Below, piece by piece: positions 1 to 9,852 of a DNA stretch of 64,000 nucleotides (position 1 is the first letter of the stretch; each line of letters starts with the position of its first letter). This DNA is from Rhyacichthys aspro (taxonomy: Eukaryota; Chordata; Actinopteri; Gobiiformes; Rhyacichthyidae). Position numbers and translations under genes: made by a program. The stretch is taken from NCBI GenBank assembly GCA_036850595.1, contig CM072165.1, forward strand, positions 11,108,109 through 11,172,108. The letters run 5' to 3'. The notes under the pieces are model-generated. The model was not told the origin of the DNA and did no database searches. It was given only the letters and a program-made list of their open reading frames with translations.

Positions 1-270
1 AGTGCTTCAGTGGGTCAATAATAAAAGAAAATGTCAGAAAACTACAAATACAGGTGCTGATGTATTTTAACTGTAAATGTCTGTTTAAAGTGTTGTCACA
101 TAGGACTTTTGTGTGCTTTTGATTCACTGTCATGACATGGCATAAAAAGTTGTATTTGCATATCTTTATTGCTATAGGTCACATGATTAGGGTGACCTAT
201 GCTTTACTTGAAACATTTTCTTTCAAGTTTGTGCCAACTTTTTCTTTTGGGATGACTTCAGTTGACGTAC
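1..270. other. ank2 intron following repeat 24 (partial)
   Basis: This is AT-rich intronic sequence running off the left edge. I searched it for the expected next exon (linker beginning near TEKHK and VPETM) and did not find it. Confidence 0.7.
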
Positions 271-369
271 TGTGGTGGTAGTGATGATCTCCTCAGTTAC
301 TACTCTCAGCGTATCCACCACAGAGATGTAGCCCAGCCTCCGAGCAATCCCCAGAGCAGTGTTACCATT
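271..369 (-). CDS. ank2: ank2 exon: ankyrin repeat 24
   Basis: This 99-base exon encodes 33 residues (794-826 from the canonical start), beginning NGNTALGIARRLGYISVVDT and ending in a run of threonines. It is the last, C-terminal capping repeat of the membrane-binding domain; the VTEE plus threonine stretch leads into the linker before the ZU5 domains. The acceptor is TTTACAG and the donor GTACGTCA, in phase 0. The next exon of the gene (linker) is not in the 270 bases to the left, so the gene continues off-window. The intron to the preceding exon is only 72 bases, near the minimum for fish introns. Confidence 0.96.
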
Positions 370-441
370 CTGTAAAGGACAGATGACATTATGACCAGAC
401 AAGAGTATTAGAAGTTCGAGTGTCTGTGTGTGTGTACGCAC

Positions 442-540
442 CACAGTTATGGCATTGGGCTTGGCTCCGTACTGCAGCAGTACATTGATGATGTGTGTGT
501 TTCCTTGCTGTGCCGCTTGGTGAAGGGGAGTGTAACCATT
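442..540 (-). CDS. ank2: ank2 exon: ankyrin repeat 23
   Basis: This 99-base exon encodes residues 761-793, starting NGYTPLHQAAQQGNTHIINV. The TPLHxAA turn-helix and the LLxxGA second-helix signature are intact. QQGxTHIINVLLQ is one of the most conserved stretches of vertebrate ankyrins. The acceptor is TGTTACAG and the donor the less common GTGCGTAC; this donor is followed in the intron by a short GT-rich stretch. In the family this repeat belongs to the C-terminal six-repeat group of the solenoid. Confidence 0.96.
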
Positions 541-768
541 CTGTAACAGGAAGAAGAGAGAATCAACATTTAACCTTAGCACATAAGAAGAAGAAGGATT
601 CTCTTAAGGTCTTCAACAAGAAAAGTCAGAAATCATGAACTGTAAGTGGGGTCCTAGTAATAAGCTAGTACATGTAATATAAAAAGAAAGCTTAGCTGAT
701 CTTTTAAATATATTGATTATGAATAGCTATGTGTGAAATAATAATGAATAACGTTTGATTATCCTTAC

Positions 769-867
769 CTTTGTCTTGGCATTCACACTGGCTTCATTTT
801 GTAGCAGGAAGTTGACCATCTTGGCGTTGCCATAGTGACAGGCTACAATAAGTGGGGTGTAGCCCAA
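769..867 (-). CDS. ank2: ank2 exon: ankyrin repeat 22
   Basis: This 99-base exon encodes residues 728-760, starting LGYTPLIVACHYGNAKMVNF. IVACHYGN is an ANK2 feature: human ANK2 has LIVACHYGN, where ANK3 has LHVGCHYGN. The acceptor is TTTGCAG and the donor GTAAGGAT. The intron to the upstream exon is 84 bases. The final residues VNAKTK match the family. Confidence 0.96.
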
Positions 868-951
868 CTGCAAAACAACAAATGTGTCAGGTTTTACATG
901 TAAATGATGGGAAATAATAATCCTATTGAACATTGAGAGTGACGTTTATAC

Positions 952-1050
952 TTTGGTCTGCTGGTCAAGGCCGGCTCCATGTTGAGCCAGGATCTCAGCG
1001 ACTGAGACTTTGTCCTCCTGGGCCGCCAGATGAAGGGCAGTCAGGCCACT
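952..1050 (-). CDS. ank2: ank2 exon: ankyrin repeat 21
   Basis: This 99-base exon encodes residues 695-727, starting SGLTALHLAAQEDKVSVAEI. The core LAAQEDKV is shared with ANK2 and ANK3. The second half (AEILAQHGAGLDQQTK) differs from mammalian ANK2 (ADILTKHGADQDAHTK), so this is one of the more diverged repeats of the window. The acceptor is CCTCCAG and the donor GTATAAAC, a weak donor lacking the usual G at +5. Confidence 0.95.
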
Positions 1051-1261
1051 CTGGAGGTCCACACAAACACATTAAGTATGACATTATAGATCTGGACAGG
1101 GTTTCCACTTGTTTCTTAACATTACTGTCCATTACTACTAAGCTTGAGTTTACTCTCATTTCCTCTCATCTCCTCTGATAAGACAAATGATCAACTATAT
1201 TCCTCCTGTCCCTGGCGTATGCGACCCTTGTCTTGTGTATGGTGAATATGGTGTATTGTAC

Positions 1262-1459
1262 CTTTGTGGGAACGTTGACCTGCGCTCCTTTGCTCAGCAG
1301 CAGGGCGGCCATATCAGCGTGGCCCTCCTGGGAGGCCAAGTGGAGCGGTGTCACGCCCTGTTTGGTCAGGATGTTGGTCTCAGCGCCGTACTGCAGCAGA
1401 ACTGTAGCGATTTCCATCTGGTTCTTCTTGGCAGCGATGTGGAGAGGAGTGTAGCCGTT
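1262..1459 (-). CDS. ank2: ank2 exon: ankyrin repeats 19 and 20
   Basis: This 198-base exon holds two repeats, residues 629-694. Repeat 19 starts NGYTPLHIAAKKNQMEIATV and repeat 20 starts QGVTPLHLASQEGHADMAAL. The two-repeat exon with no intron between repeats 19 and 20 is a family feature. The acceptor is TGTCAG and the donor GTACAATA. Relative to human ANK2 the second helix of repeat 20 reads LLLSKGAQVNVPTK, closer to the ANK1 wording LLLSK. Confidence 0.96.
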
Positions 1460-2274
1460 CTGACACAATAGACACACAATTTATCACATGCATTACACAG
1501 CTCAAAAACGAAGCTATGTTATGTTATGTAGTTATGTTATTCAAATGTAGATGTATGGTAGTCTACAGACACTAAAAACACTGGACCAATATACTAAAAA
1601 TGATCCCTAACATAAACTCAGTGTGTAGACGTCAATAAAGTAATGTCTAAAAAATAATAATACTGTAGCTAGTGTTGTAAATAAAGGAGTATAATATTGT
1701 CAATAATATCAGTTACTTAATTCCTGGTATTTTTCTCATAATTTTAACTGATGGAGCTACAACAATTTTGTGTAACTCAAAACAGGTAAAAAACTAAAAA
1801 AAATAATGTAATTTTATTTAGAAAATCTAAAGAAATACAAAGCTCTGGACTAACTTCCAGTCATCAAGGCAGGAACTAAATTAATATTAAAGACTGAACC
1901 TGAACTAAATCAAGACTAAACAGGTCTAAAGTAGGACTAAATGTAGGAATGATCCACGTCTGAATTGTTTTTTTAGATGGACCACAGTTTGAGTTAATGC
2001 TTTGTTTGGACGATGATTTTGAGGGAAACAGAAAATATCCATCACATGGGACCCGAAAACATTATTGCCACATCCCACCAACAACTTGGCTCCACTATTT
2101 CTGATGTCTGTAGTTGTAATGTAGTTGTCAGACTGTATGACTGATGATGAGTTATAATTAGGTTATGTAATGAGTTTACAGGTTTGTGATTGAGGATTTT
2201 AAAAGCAGCACAGAAATATATGCATCTCTTATTAATTGTGATCTCTGCCACGGTGTGCTGTAAGAGCCTCTCAC
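1460..2274. other. ank2 intron between repeats 18 and 19
   Basis: AT-rich intron of 815 bases. It contains a dispersed repeat copy at about 1820-2010, listed separately. Nothing else is supported. Confidence 0.7.
1820..2010 (+). repeat. dispersed repeat, partner at 50.1 kb
   Basis: It shares CAAAGCTC(T/G)GGA, TTAACTTCCA-like, AGGTCT, AGGACTAAATGT and GGACCA blocks with 50060-50200. AAAGAAATAAAGCTCTGGAC-like wording also occurs near 60820. Confidence 0.45.
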
Positions 2275-2373
2275 CTTGGCCATAGTGTGAGGAGACGCTC
2301 CTTTGTCCAAAAGCAGGAGCGCCACCTTCTGGTTATCGTAATGAGCTGCGACATGGAGAGGGGTGAGTCCGTT
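2275..2373 (-). CDS. ank2: ank2 exon: ankyrin repeat 18
   Basis: This 99-base exon encodes residues 596-628, starting NGLTPLHVAAHYDNQKVALL. The AHYDNQKVALLLLDKGASPH stretch is nearly invariant between ANK2 and ANK3. The acceptor is CCCTTACAG after a pyrimidine-rich tract and the donor GTGAGAGG. The third-last position carries TMAK, where mammals have ATAK. Confidence 0.96.
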
Positions 2374-4338
2374 CTGTAAGGGGAGGGGAAGGGCAGGGAT
2401 TAAACAGCAGTTAGTGCTGCAAGAGGCCATTAAGATCGGTTCACACACAGAGTTAATATTGGCATTATTGAGCTGGAATTATATTAGATTTATTTTAAAC
2501 TGCAAAAGCCAGCAGGGTATTTATGAACAAAAGAAATGGAATCATGAGGATTTCTAATGAGTTAATCCAATCTAAAGCTGATTTAAATCTTAAATCTCTT
2601 CTGCCGTCAACATAACCTCAATACAGAAAATATATAACACAGCAATATAATTGAATATGTCAGAATAACTGCATTACAAGCGATTATTTACTGACAGTGA
2701 GTCAAATTGCTGAACACACATTTCTATTATTAACTATTAGTTATGTTAGTTTACAGTTTCTGATAAAAACATCAGCACAACAACAATCACACAATGTATT
2801 CTTAACCCAGTCTCCTTAAAAGAGTTATCAGAATTGTTTCGGATGCAGACCTTTCCAGCAGAGTCAGGTGGAGCACGGCGCTGCAGCAGAAGTTTGGCTA
2901 CATCCAGGCTTCCGTACTTAGCGGCCACATGTAGAGGAGTGAAACCTTTCTGTACAAATGAACAACACCAAAGAGCAAATTATAAAAGCCCTATAATAGT
3001 CAGCCATTAAAGCTTATTTATGAGATGGCTAGGGCAGTTAACAAATAACAATAACAAGACAGTTTAGCCATTATTTGGTTATACGCCATATTCAATGACA
3101 CACAACAAAAAAATCGAAACAATTCCAGATACACAACTGTGCTTTGTGCCTGTTTTATGATAATTATGCCTCATCTGATTTTGTTCTGATGCAACTGGCT
3201 GTAATCTGAAAACCTAACCAGCAGAGGGGGCTCTTTAGATGTTTAAAACAATCCTAATCTGGGAGTGACCCTTTCTTTATCTCATTTATGGAGTGCTCTT
3301 TTGTGTTGAGTGTGGATTATATCAGATGTATGTTTGGGGAAGGAGCCAGCTGAACCAAACAAACACAGTAAACACATACGTCGATGAACATAATTATGTT
3401 ACTATTGTGATTCTGCTTTTGGTTTCCATAGAAACAGCTGAGTAGAGCATTAGGACCAGTAGACCCTGACACAGTTCATCACACAGAGCTGTGCCGTGTG
3501 TGACTAATCACTCCAGCGTTGGGTGCATAGTAAATGATGTGGAAATGTAGGGCTAACTGGATTAATGGTTACACACTGAGGGCATGGCAGAGGTAAAAGC
3601 TTTCACGAGCCGCAAGGTCATTCTGTGTTCACGTTGGGATTGTGTAAACGACGACTCCCCCTGGATATTTTATTAATGACATAATACAGTTGTGCAGTGA
3701 CATAAACTGAAACAAATGTTTGTAGTACAAGTGTGCACAGACTTTATAGATTGTCTGAATTGCATCATAAGTTCTTGGTTCGCTTCCTTATGCTTTTTTG
3801 GTTGTCAATAAACTAATTCATGTGTAATCCCATGAGTTTCCATCATATGTATTAGTCTCTCAAACATCATTGCCCCATGTGGAAACACTCCACAACAGCG
3901 TCCTGGGGTGAACCCTCCACACTGATGAGGAGAAATCACTTGTGTTTAAGCCTCATGCACAATTCAAAGGAAGAAACAGCCTCATTTATCATTTATCCAA
4001 CTGGGTCAAACACATATAGACATGCAGACCTAGTTTATAATCACATTAAAACCGGACTTGTTTGCATATACTGTGGACAAAATATTATATTGTGACATTT
4101 TAATTTACATCCAGTTCCAATTGATGTCTTCAAGGAGGTACTAATGGTGCCTGCCCACACACTGAATTCACACATTTTTAGTTACGAACATCCACACATC
4201 TCTGTCTTTTTACTGTTTTCTGTACGTTAGAGGTGGTACATTCATTGGAGCCTATGCCCTGAGTGATAAAATGTGGACAAATGAGTTGTTAAGTTTTGCA
4301 GATCACATCTAAAAGCACTCCTGGTGTTGTTGCCCCAC
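2374..4338. other. ank2 introns around the repeat 17 exon
   Basis: Apart from the exon at 2851-2949 these two introns (477 and 1389 bases) show no coding signal or recognisable repeat. The plus-strand reading frame at 3877-4095 has no supporting features. Confidence 0.6.
2851..2949 (-). CDS. ank2: ank2 exon: ankyrin repeat 17
   Basis: This 99-base exon encodes residues 563-595, starting KGFTPLHVAAKYGSLDVAKL. AKYGSLDVAKLLLQRRA is ANK2 wording (ANK3 has KYGKLEVANLLLQKSA). The acceptor is TTGTACAG and the donor GTCTGCAT. That donor is poor beyond the GT, which may make the exon's use depend on enhancers, although its length keeps the frame either way. Confidence 0.95.
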
Positions 4339-4635
4339 CTTAGTGGCCAGTGAGTGTGACGCCCCGGCCTCCAGCAGGACAGAGGCCGTCTCCACCTGCC
4401 CCTCCCTGGCTGAGATGTGCAGCGGTGTGTAGCCGTTGGTGGTTGCGGCGTCAGGGTGGGCCATGTGCTGGAGGAGCAGCTGAACGATCTCTGTTTTGCC
4501 AAGACGGGACGCAATGTGCAGGGGGGTTTGATCCTCCCGTGCCCGTGCGTCCACCATGGCCCCATTCCTCAGCAGACATCGGACCACCTCCACCTGGCCT
4601 GCCCTGGCCGCCATGTGCAGTGCTGTCTCCCCACG
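4339..4635 (-). CDS. ank2: ank2 exon: ankyrin repeats 14, 15 and 16
   Basis: At 297 bases this is the longest exon here, carrying three repeats (residues 464-562). They start RGETALHMAARAGQVEVVRC, EDQTPLHIASRLGKTEIVQL and NGYTPLHISAREGQVETASV. The RGETALHMAARAGQ opening and HMAHPDAATT are typical of ANK2. The acceptor is TGTTCAG and the donor GTGGGGCA. GC content is clearly above the flanking introns. In ankyrin structures repeats 13-18 form the third six-repeat block of the solenoid. Confidence 0.96.
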
Positions 4636-4717
4636 CTGAACACACACCACACAAGTCACACACTCATCTACATTCATTATCTACAGTGACACCGGGATTA
4701 CGTTTTTTGTTACGCAC

Positions 4718-4816
4718 AATGTTGCTGACGTCAGGGGAGGCTCCGTTCTGCAGCAGCAGCAGGACGATGTTCAGGTGACCCATAAAGGCTGCCACGTGGA
4801 TCGGGGTTAGACCAGA
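4718..4816 (-). CDS. ank2: ank2 exon: ankyrin repeat 13
   Basis: This 99-base exon encodes residues 431-463, starting SGLTPIHVAAFMGHLNIVLL and ending in GASPDVSNI. It has no ATG and is easy to miss in an ORF listing, but the reading and both splice sites (acceptor GCTCACAG, donor GTGCGTAA) are clear. VAAFMGHLNIV is a hallmark of ankyrin repeat 13. The intron to the next exon is 82 bases. Confidence 0.95.
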
Positions 4817-5584
4817 CTGTGAGCAAAAGAACAAAAGCTATTTTAATCAAGACGCGCAGTATACCAATATTACCTACCATAGCCACTAGATGGTGCTGAT
4901 GCTCATTTTCTCTCAAAACCACTGCTTATAAATAAAATCCAGCATTTGAAGAATAAACAAGTGCAATAACCAACAATATATGTGCACATTTTTATGTTCA
5001 GTGTCAGCAATGGTCTTTGACAAAAAAATAATAATTAAAAATAAATCAATCTAAATCTTTACAAATGTGTCAAACAAATCAACCATAGTCATCATCACAT
5101 GCAGTAGTTTTCACCAATATACTTAACTGCAAGTGTATTGATTTGTGATGTATAAAGTGCGTAAAAGTGTAGTAATAACACTGAACATATACAAGATTAA
5201 AGCTACAAACTAGAAACTAGAAGTAGAATATGTTGTTTTCCTATTACTAGCTACAGAAATATGCATAAAAAGACAGAGGATAAATAAATATCTGCCCAGA
5301 AAAAAAGCTATAGATTAAAGTGCATAACAGCAATAATCTACAAAATATATGACACTGATAATATAGTCTAATTTCATAAAATTATGTATTTTTTAATCCT
5401 GTGGCTCATTTGAGAATGCACCGCTAACCAATGATTGAAATCACATTAATGGAAGGCTGTTTTTTTCTTAAAACACATTCAGTTATCATGTATATTTTGC
5501 CTATTTGATGAGATGATTTTTCGTCACCTCAAGTCAGTGGCCTAAACTGTAAAGCATAAGTAATCCTGCTATATTCATGTGTAC
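4817..5584. other. ank2 intron between repeats 12 and 13
   Basis: 768 bases of AT-rich sequence with no gene or repeat that I recognise. Confidence 0.6.
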
Positions 5585-5683
5585 CTCTGTGATGGCCTGG
5601 ATGGAGGCTCCATATTTGACCAACAGCTCCATCACCTTCACTCGGTTCTTCTTACAGGCGATATGCAGTGGAGTGAAGCCATT
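5585..5683 (-). CDS. ank2: ank2 exon: ankyrin repeat 12
   Basis: This 99-base exon encodes residues 398-430, starting NGFTPLHIACKKNRVKVMEL. IACKKNR(I/V)KVMELL is nearly identical across ANK1, ANK2 and ANK3. The acceptor is TTTTCCAG and the donor GTACACAT. The preceding intron is only 82 bases. Confidence 0.96.
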
Positions 5684-5765
5684 CTGGAAAACAAAGGAAA
5701 AAATACACATTTTTCTCATTTGTTCTTCCTACATCTTCCAGTCATGCGTTGTGGTTGTACGTTAC

Positions 5766-5963
5766 CAGAGCCCGAGCGTTAGGGTTGGCCCTCTTGTCCA
5801 GCAGCAGTTTGGTGACTCTGTAGTGTCCACAGTGCGCCGCCACATGTAGCGCTGTAAGGTAGTCCAGCGTGACGTCATCGACGGGTGCCTTGTGCTGCAG
5901 GAGGTGCTTGACACATTCCACGTGGTCGCCTTGAGCCGCCATGTGTAGAGGGGACAGACCGTT
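5766..5963 (-). CDS. ank2: ank2 exon: ankyrin repeats 10 and 11
   Basis: This 198-base exon encodes residues 332-397. Repeat 10 starts NGLSPLHMAAQGDHVECVKH and repeat 11 starts DYLTALHVAAHCGHYRVTKL. HVECVKHLLQHKAPVDDVTL and YRVTKLLLDKRANPNARA match ANK2, not ANK3 (HLNCVQ, YKVAKVLLDKKANPNAKA); this exon is the strongest single evidence for the paralogue call. The acceptor is CCACAG and the donor GTAACGTA. Confidence 0.97.
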
Positions 5964-6647
5964 CTGTGGAGACAGAAGGGTCAGTGCAACTAAAGCTAGA
6001 ACTAAATGTCTCCATCTTAACTGTGAAACACATACCAAGTACTTTTAAAATAAATGCGGACTTTATTTAGCTTGTTTATATTAAATCTCAATGTGCTGTA
6101 TTACTGGTAGAAATTGAACTTGAATCATTTCTCTTATGTCCACACTAGCCCAGTTTTTTACCCAACTCTACTTTAATTTACTAAATCTTTGAGTTTGCAC
6201 ATTTCTGATCTACAAATAGTGGAACAATTTGAACTGTTTTCCTGTTCTAATATTGTGGTTTACTTTGTATGTGGCCTAGTGCAAAACTACCTGCTTTTAC
6301 CAGACTCCATCATGTCTAAACTCAAACATACTCAAGTAAGTCAAATCTCTATAATCATGTTTTTAAGTATGTTGTGGTTGCATAATTAATACCATGTATA
6401 ATACCAGTCTCTACATTTGACACTTTTTTCTAAATATAAGGCATGGTATTTGTCATATCAGAATCAGAGTGCCTTTATGGTTATTGCACAACTGTATAAA
6501 CATTTAAGTGATGATGAAATGATGATCTTCTGGTGAAGTTGTGTCGTAAAACACACAAGTGTATGTGAAAAAAGGTCAGGATAAAAACAAGTCCCAAACA
6601 GTCACAAGTAATATGTATAAAACAGGTAATACAATAATGTAGCCCAC
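5964..6647. other. ank2 intron between repeats 9 and 10
   Basis: 684 bases, AT-rich; nothing recognisable. Confidence 0.6.
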
Positions 6648-6746
6648 CTTGGTCCTGGCCAGCAGGGGCGCTCCCCGTTCCAGCAGCAGCTCCACAGCCG
6701 TGTCATGTCCGCTACGAGCTGCACAGTGAAGTGGAGTGAGGCCGTC
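6648..6746 (-). CDS. ank2: ank2 exon: ankyrin repeat 9
   Basis: This 99-base exon encodes residues 299-331, starting DGLTPLHCAARSGHDTAVEL and ending GAPLLARTK. CAARSGHDxxVELLLERGAPLL is ANK2 wording. The acceptor is TTCTTCAG and the donor GTGGGCTA. The 126-base intron separating it from the repeat 8 exon is open in the same frame, so a retained intron would not stop translation; that looks like chance. Confidence 0.96.
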
Positions 6747-6872
6747 CTGAAGAAGCACAACAGACGTTTGTAGTAAGTATTTATTCACAGATAGTTTGCC
6801 CAACATGACAATAACTGCACAGGTCTGTAGGGAGGCTCTGCACAGGTTTGTGGTTGTGGTCCTGGTACTCAC

Positions 6873-6971
6873 CCTGGTTTTAGCATCGATCTGAGAGCCA
6901 CGGTCCAGTAAGAGTCGGACCATGTTAGTGTTTCCACGCTTGGAGGCCACATGGAGGGGAGTAATTCCATT
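6873..6971 (-). CDS. ank2: ank2 exon: ankyrin repeat 8
   Basis: This 99-base exon encodes residues 266-298, starting NGITPLHVASKRGNTNMVRL and ending QIDAKTR. VASKRGNTNMV is conserved in ANK2 and ANK3. The acceptor is CCTACAG and the donor GTGAGTAC, a strong donor. Confidence 0.96.
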
Positions 6972-8001
6972 CTGTAGGAGGACAACAACAAAATATTAAT
7001 ATCTCAAAGTCCTTAAAAACAGATGTACTTTACAGTAAAAGCCTAAGCCAGACATATTTTTAAAGAAGGCTAAGGCCTTTTAATGTAGACAATAAACTGC
7101 CACTATATTTTATTGTGCAGTTACGGTAAACTGTCTGTTGGATAGCAGGCACCCTGGAAAAAACAAACAAAGCAGGCTGGTTCAACTGTATGTATTTGTT
7201 TAGAGACTTTGTTAGAGACATTTGTTTAGACTCTGGTTGAAGTAGTGGCGCAACAGACAAACAAGACAGATGCTATACTGAACAACATGGACTATCCCCT
7301 GGGCTTTGAACAACAGAGAGCGGCCAGTGGAGGTCTGATATGAGTGAGCTGCAGGACAGAACGCCACAACAACAGTTTCTTCCCGACTTCCAAAAGACTG
7401 TATAATCAGTCTGTGGCAGATGAAGTCTGAATCAATTAATGTGTGTTTTTAATTTATTTAAAGAGGTTAATTGTATTGATTATTAAAAGCACTACAACAA
7501 ATCAAGAGGTATATTAAACCAGCAGATCAATTATAATTAGTTTAGATGCCTTTAAAGCCACATTGTTACAGTTACATTTCTGTTACTGCTAACAGCACTT
7601 TCCTTCTTTTGTGCTGCTAGTGAGTACTCACACTATCAATCACAGAAGGCCTGGCAAAATATGCTTTTGTGTCTCTGAGTGAAATTATGCTGCAAAGGGT
7701 GAGGTGAGAGAGGGAGACGAGCTATTTTTGAACACACTGCTGGTTAAAAATAGAGCATCTAAACCTGTTTTCTGGACTGGAATTGATAAAAGGACGAAAC
7801 ATGACAGTGTGTGACATCTGTATATGTATAATTTGAGAGTGTTGTATGAACTGTGGCTGAAGCTAGAGGTTGGAGAGGAGTCTGAACTCAAAGCACAGCC
7901 TTTTCAAAGCCAAGAGCCAAAAGAGCTTTCTTTCATTGTGTGTGAGCCTTTAGATCTCAAAGAGAACACAAAGAGAAACACGTTGTTCAGTGTTATCTTA
8001 C
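6972..8001. other. ank2 intron between repeats 7 and 8
   Basis: 1030 bases. It holds one dispersed repeat (about 7257-7415) whose inverted relative is at 19.3 kb. No coding signal. Confidence 0.6.
7257..7415 (-). repeat. dispersed repeat, inverted copy of the 19.3 kb repeat
   Basis: Its reverse complement shares long stretches with 19262-19440, including ATGTTGTTCAGTATAGCA, CTGTCTTGTTGTGT-like and TCCACTGGC blocks. The flank ACAGTTTCTTCCCGACTTCC resembles the 3' parts of fish LINEs. Orientation is relative to the 19.3 kb copy. Confidence 0.65.
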
Positions 8002-8100
8002 CCGCGCCGTGAAGTCAACTGCCGCTCCTCTGTTCAGCAGCAGTGTGGCCACGTTGACGTTCCCGTAGTGAGCGGCGATGTGCAGGGGGGTGAATCCACT
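8002..8100 (-). CDS. ank2: ank2 exon: ankyrin repeat 7
   Basis: This 99-base exon encodes residues 233-265, starting SGFTPLHIAAHYGNVNVATL and ending AVDFTAR. It lacks an in-frame ATG near its start and is easily missed, but HYGNVNVATLLLNRGAAVDF is characteristic of ANK2. The acceptor is CCTCCAG and the donor GTAAGATA. It follows the MMVNRTTE micro-exon across a 1.7 kb intron and opens the second six-repeat block. Confidence 0.96.
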
Positions 8101-9828
8101 CTGGAGGACAGACAGAACAGAGACAGACAGAAAAGACAGGCGACACATTAGACCTTTTGTCACTTAGCTCTAATCTGTGTCGATCTAACGTCCCTAGCAT
8201 GCAGCGGTCGCATCAAGCATCACAGGTTCACCAAAAGTCAACTGAAAGAAAAAATATCATGGGAACAGAACTTTGTGTGTGGTTTGCATCACCCAACACA
8301 AACCCCAAAAACACAACCTGATCATGCAGTGACCAATCACAGACAGAGGAATGAAGCCAGTTTGTTTGGCTTCAGACAAAACCACTGGAACGAAAAATTG
8401 TTTAAAATGAAAAAAACACCAGTAAAGAAAAAAAGAAAAGACGTACAGTACACACAGACCGACATCACGATGGACAAGTTCAGCTACCCCTAATCACCAA
8501 ACACCAGTTATCGTTTGTGAGTTTGTGAAGACATCTAAGTGCACTATGTCGACTGTACGTCAGAGAAAGGTTATCAGAGTTAGGGATGAGGAAACGATAA
8601 GAGAAGGAGTTAAGAGAGAGATTGCAGAGCAGATCGGAGGAGTTGTGGAAATTCTTGCCTTACCTTGCCATTCTGTGAGTGAGGGTCCGATTCAATGTGA
8701 AAAAGGTGTTTACAAGAGTGTGAAGATACAGTGACTAACGTGATGGCTTCATAAACAGTCAAAAAAGCTCAGAATGATGCAAATAAACGTTAGCGTGGAT
8801 GCAGCATGCTTTAAACCACTCATTGTTCTTTTCATTTTCGAACAAGCAGGTCATTTTTGTTAGCTTCATAAGCCTTGCATCCCACACATTATTACATTTC
8901 GTAGAAGGCAATCAAATTTTTATCATTTTCAATAAGGAAACATGCTGGGACTGCATTCAGGTAACATTTTAGAATAACTACACAGTATTGAGCACTGGAT
9001 AAGAATTAATAAACACTTGATACACAAAATATCAAAATAAATATCACAAACCCATTTCTAAAAAGGTTGGAACAAAATGTGTAGATGTGTTCAACTTCAA
9101 AGAGAGCTATTCTTTTTTTTATGAAATGAAACCAAAAACCTTCAAAACCTGATCCGTTTATCTTATATTGTGAATAAAATGCTTTATGAGATTTGCAAAT
9201 CATTACATCCTGTTTTCATTTACATTTTACACATTTTTGGAACTGGGTTTGTAGTATTTGTCACATAGCTCCTATACTGATGTCCAGCGGTAAAAGCTAA
9301 TAGTGTGCAGTTATTATAAAGGCTCACACATTCATATTTGATTTAGAAATCGTGGAGAGTTAGGTAACATTTGGAATAAATTCTCCAATACAGTGTTAAG
9401 ATATTAAAAGTCCATCTCAAGTCATGCAACAGGACGCAGGTACACACATTTATATTGACAATATACTGTACATTCATAACTCATAAAGAGAAATGCATGA
9501 TGACAGTACTTAGAAACCAGATATCATCAAACCCATTCATCAGAAGCATGAAGTTTGTAAATGCACCGAGGGTCACAGATGACAAAGAAACCTTTAAACC
9601 AGTGACAAAAAACAAATTGAAAATGTGAAAAAAGCATCTAAATGAAGAAAAAGCAGAGAGTGAGTGGTGGCTGAGTGCAGGACACAGCAGCAGCAGCTGG
9701 GGCCATTCCTGTCGGCCGAACCAACAAAAAGGGGTCAAATGACTGAGTGGCTCTTGGTCATGCTGTGAGAGCGGTGGGAGGAAAAGGAAAGAGAGGTGAC
9801 GTGGGGCTGTAGGGTGTATAGTGTGTAC
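8101..9828. other. ank2 intron before the repeat 7 exon
   Basis: 1728 bases, holding the small foldback element at 9046-9252. The plus-strand frame at 8525-8734 (69 codons) has no recognisable domain. Confidence 0.6.
9046..9252. mobile_element. 207-bp non-autonomous DNA element (fish MITE)
   Basis: The ends are inverted (ACAAACCCA at 9046-9054 and TGGGTTTGT at 9244-9252). The near-end words AAAAAGGTTGGAAC and TTTTTGGAACTGGGTT mirror each other imperfectly. The interior GATTTGCAAATCATT is a word I associate with an abundant teleost foldback family. It has no coding capacity. Confidence 0.7.
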
Positions 9829-9852
9829 CTCTGTAGTCCTATTGACCATCAT
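9829..9852 (-). CDS. ank2: ank2 micro-exon MMVNRTTE between repeats 6 and 7
   Basis: This 24-base exon encodes eight residues, MMVNRTTE (225-232), between the end of repeat 6 (DVQSK) and the start of repeat 7 (SGFTP). The same eight residues occur at this place in human ANK2 and ANK3 and are absent from ANK1, so the micro-exon predates the ANK2/ANK3 split. The acceptor is a pyrimidine-rich tract ending TGCTTCAG and the donor is GTACACAC. It keeps the frame whether included or skipped. Because it lengthens the loop between two six-repeat blocks, regulated inclusion could alter the solenoid; that is inference. Confidence 0.95.

Noticed and set aside
4350..4778. Plus-strand frames over the repeat 14-16 exon
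   Set aside because: They are antisense shadows of the GC-rich ankyrin exon, which is fully explained on the minus strand. The same holds for plus-strand frames over the other repeat exons.
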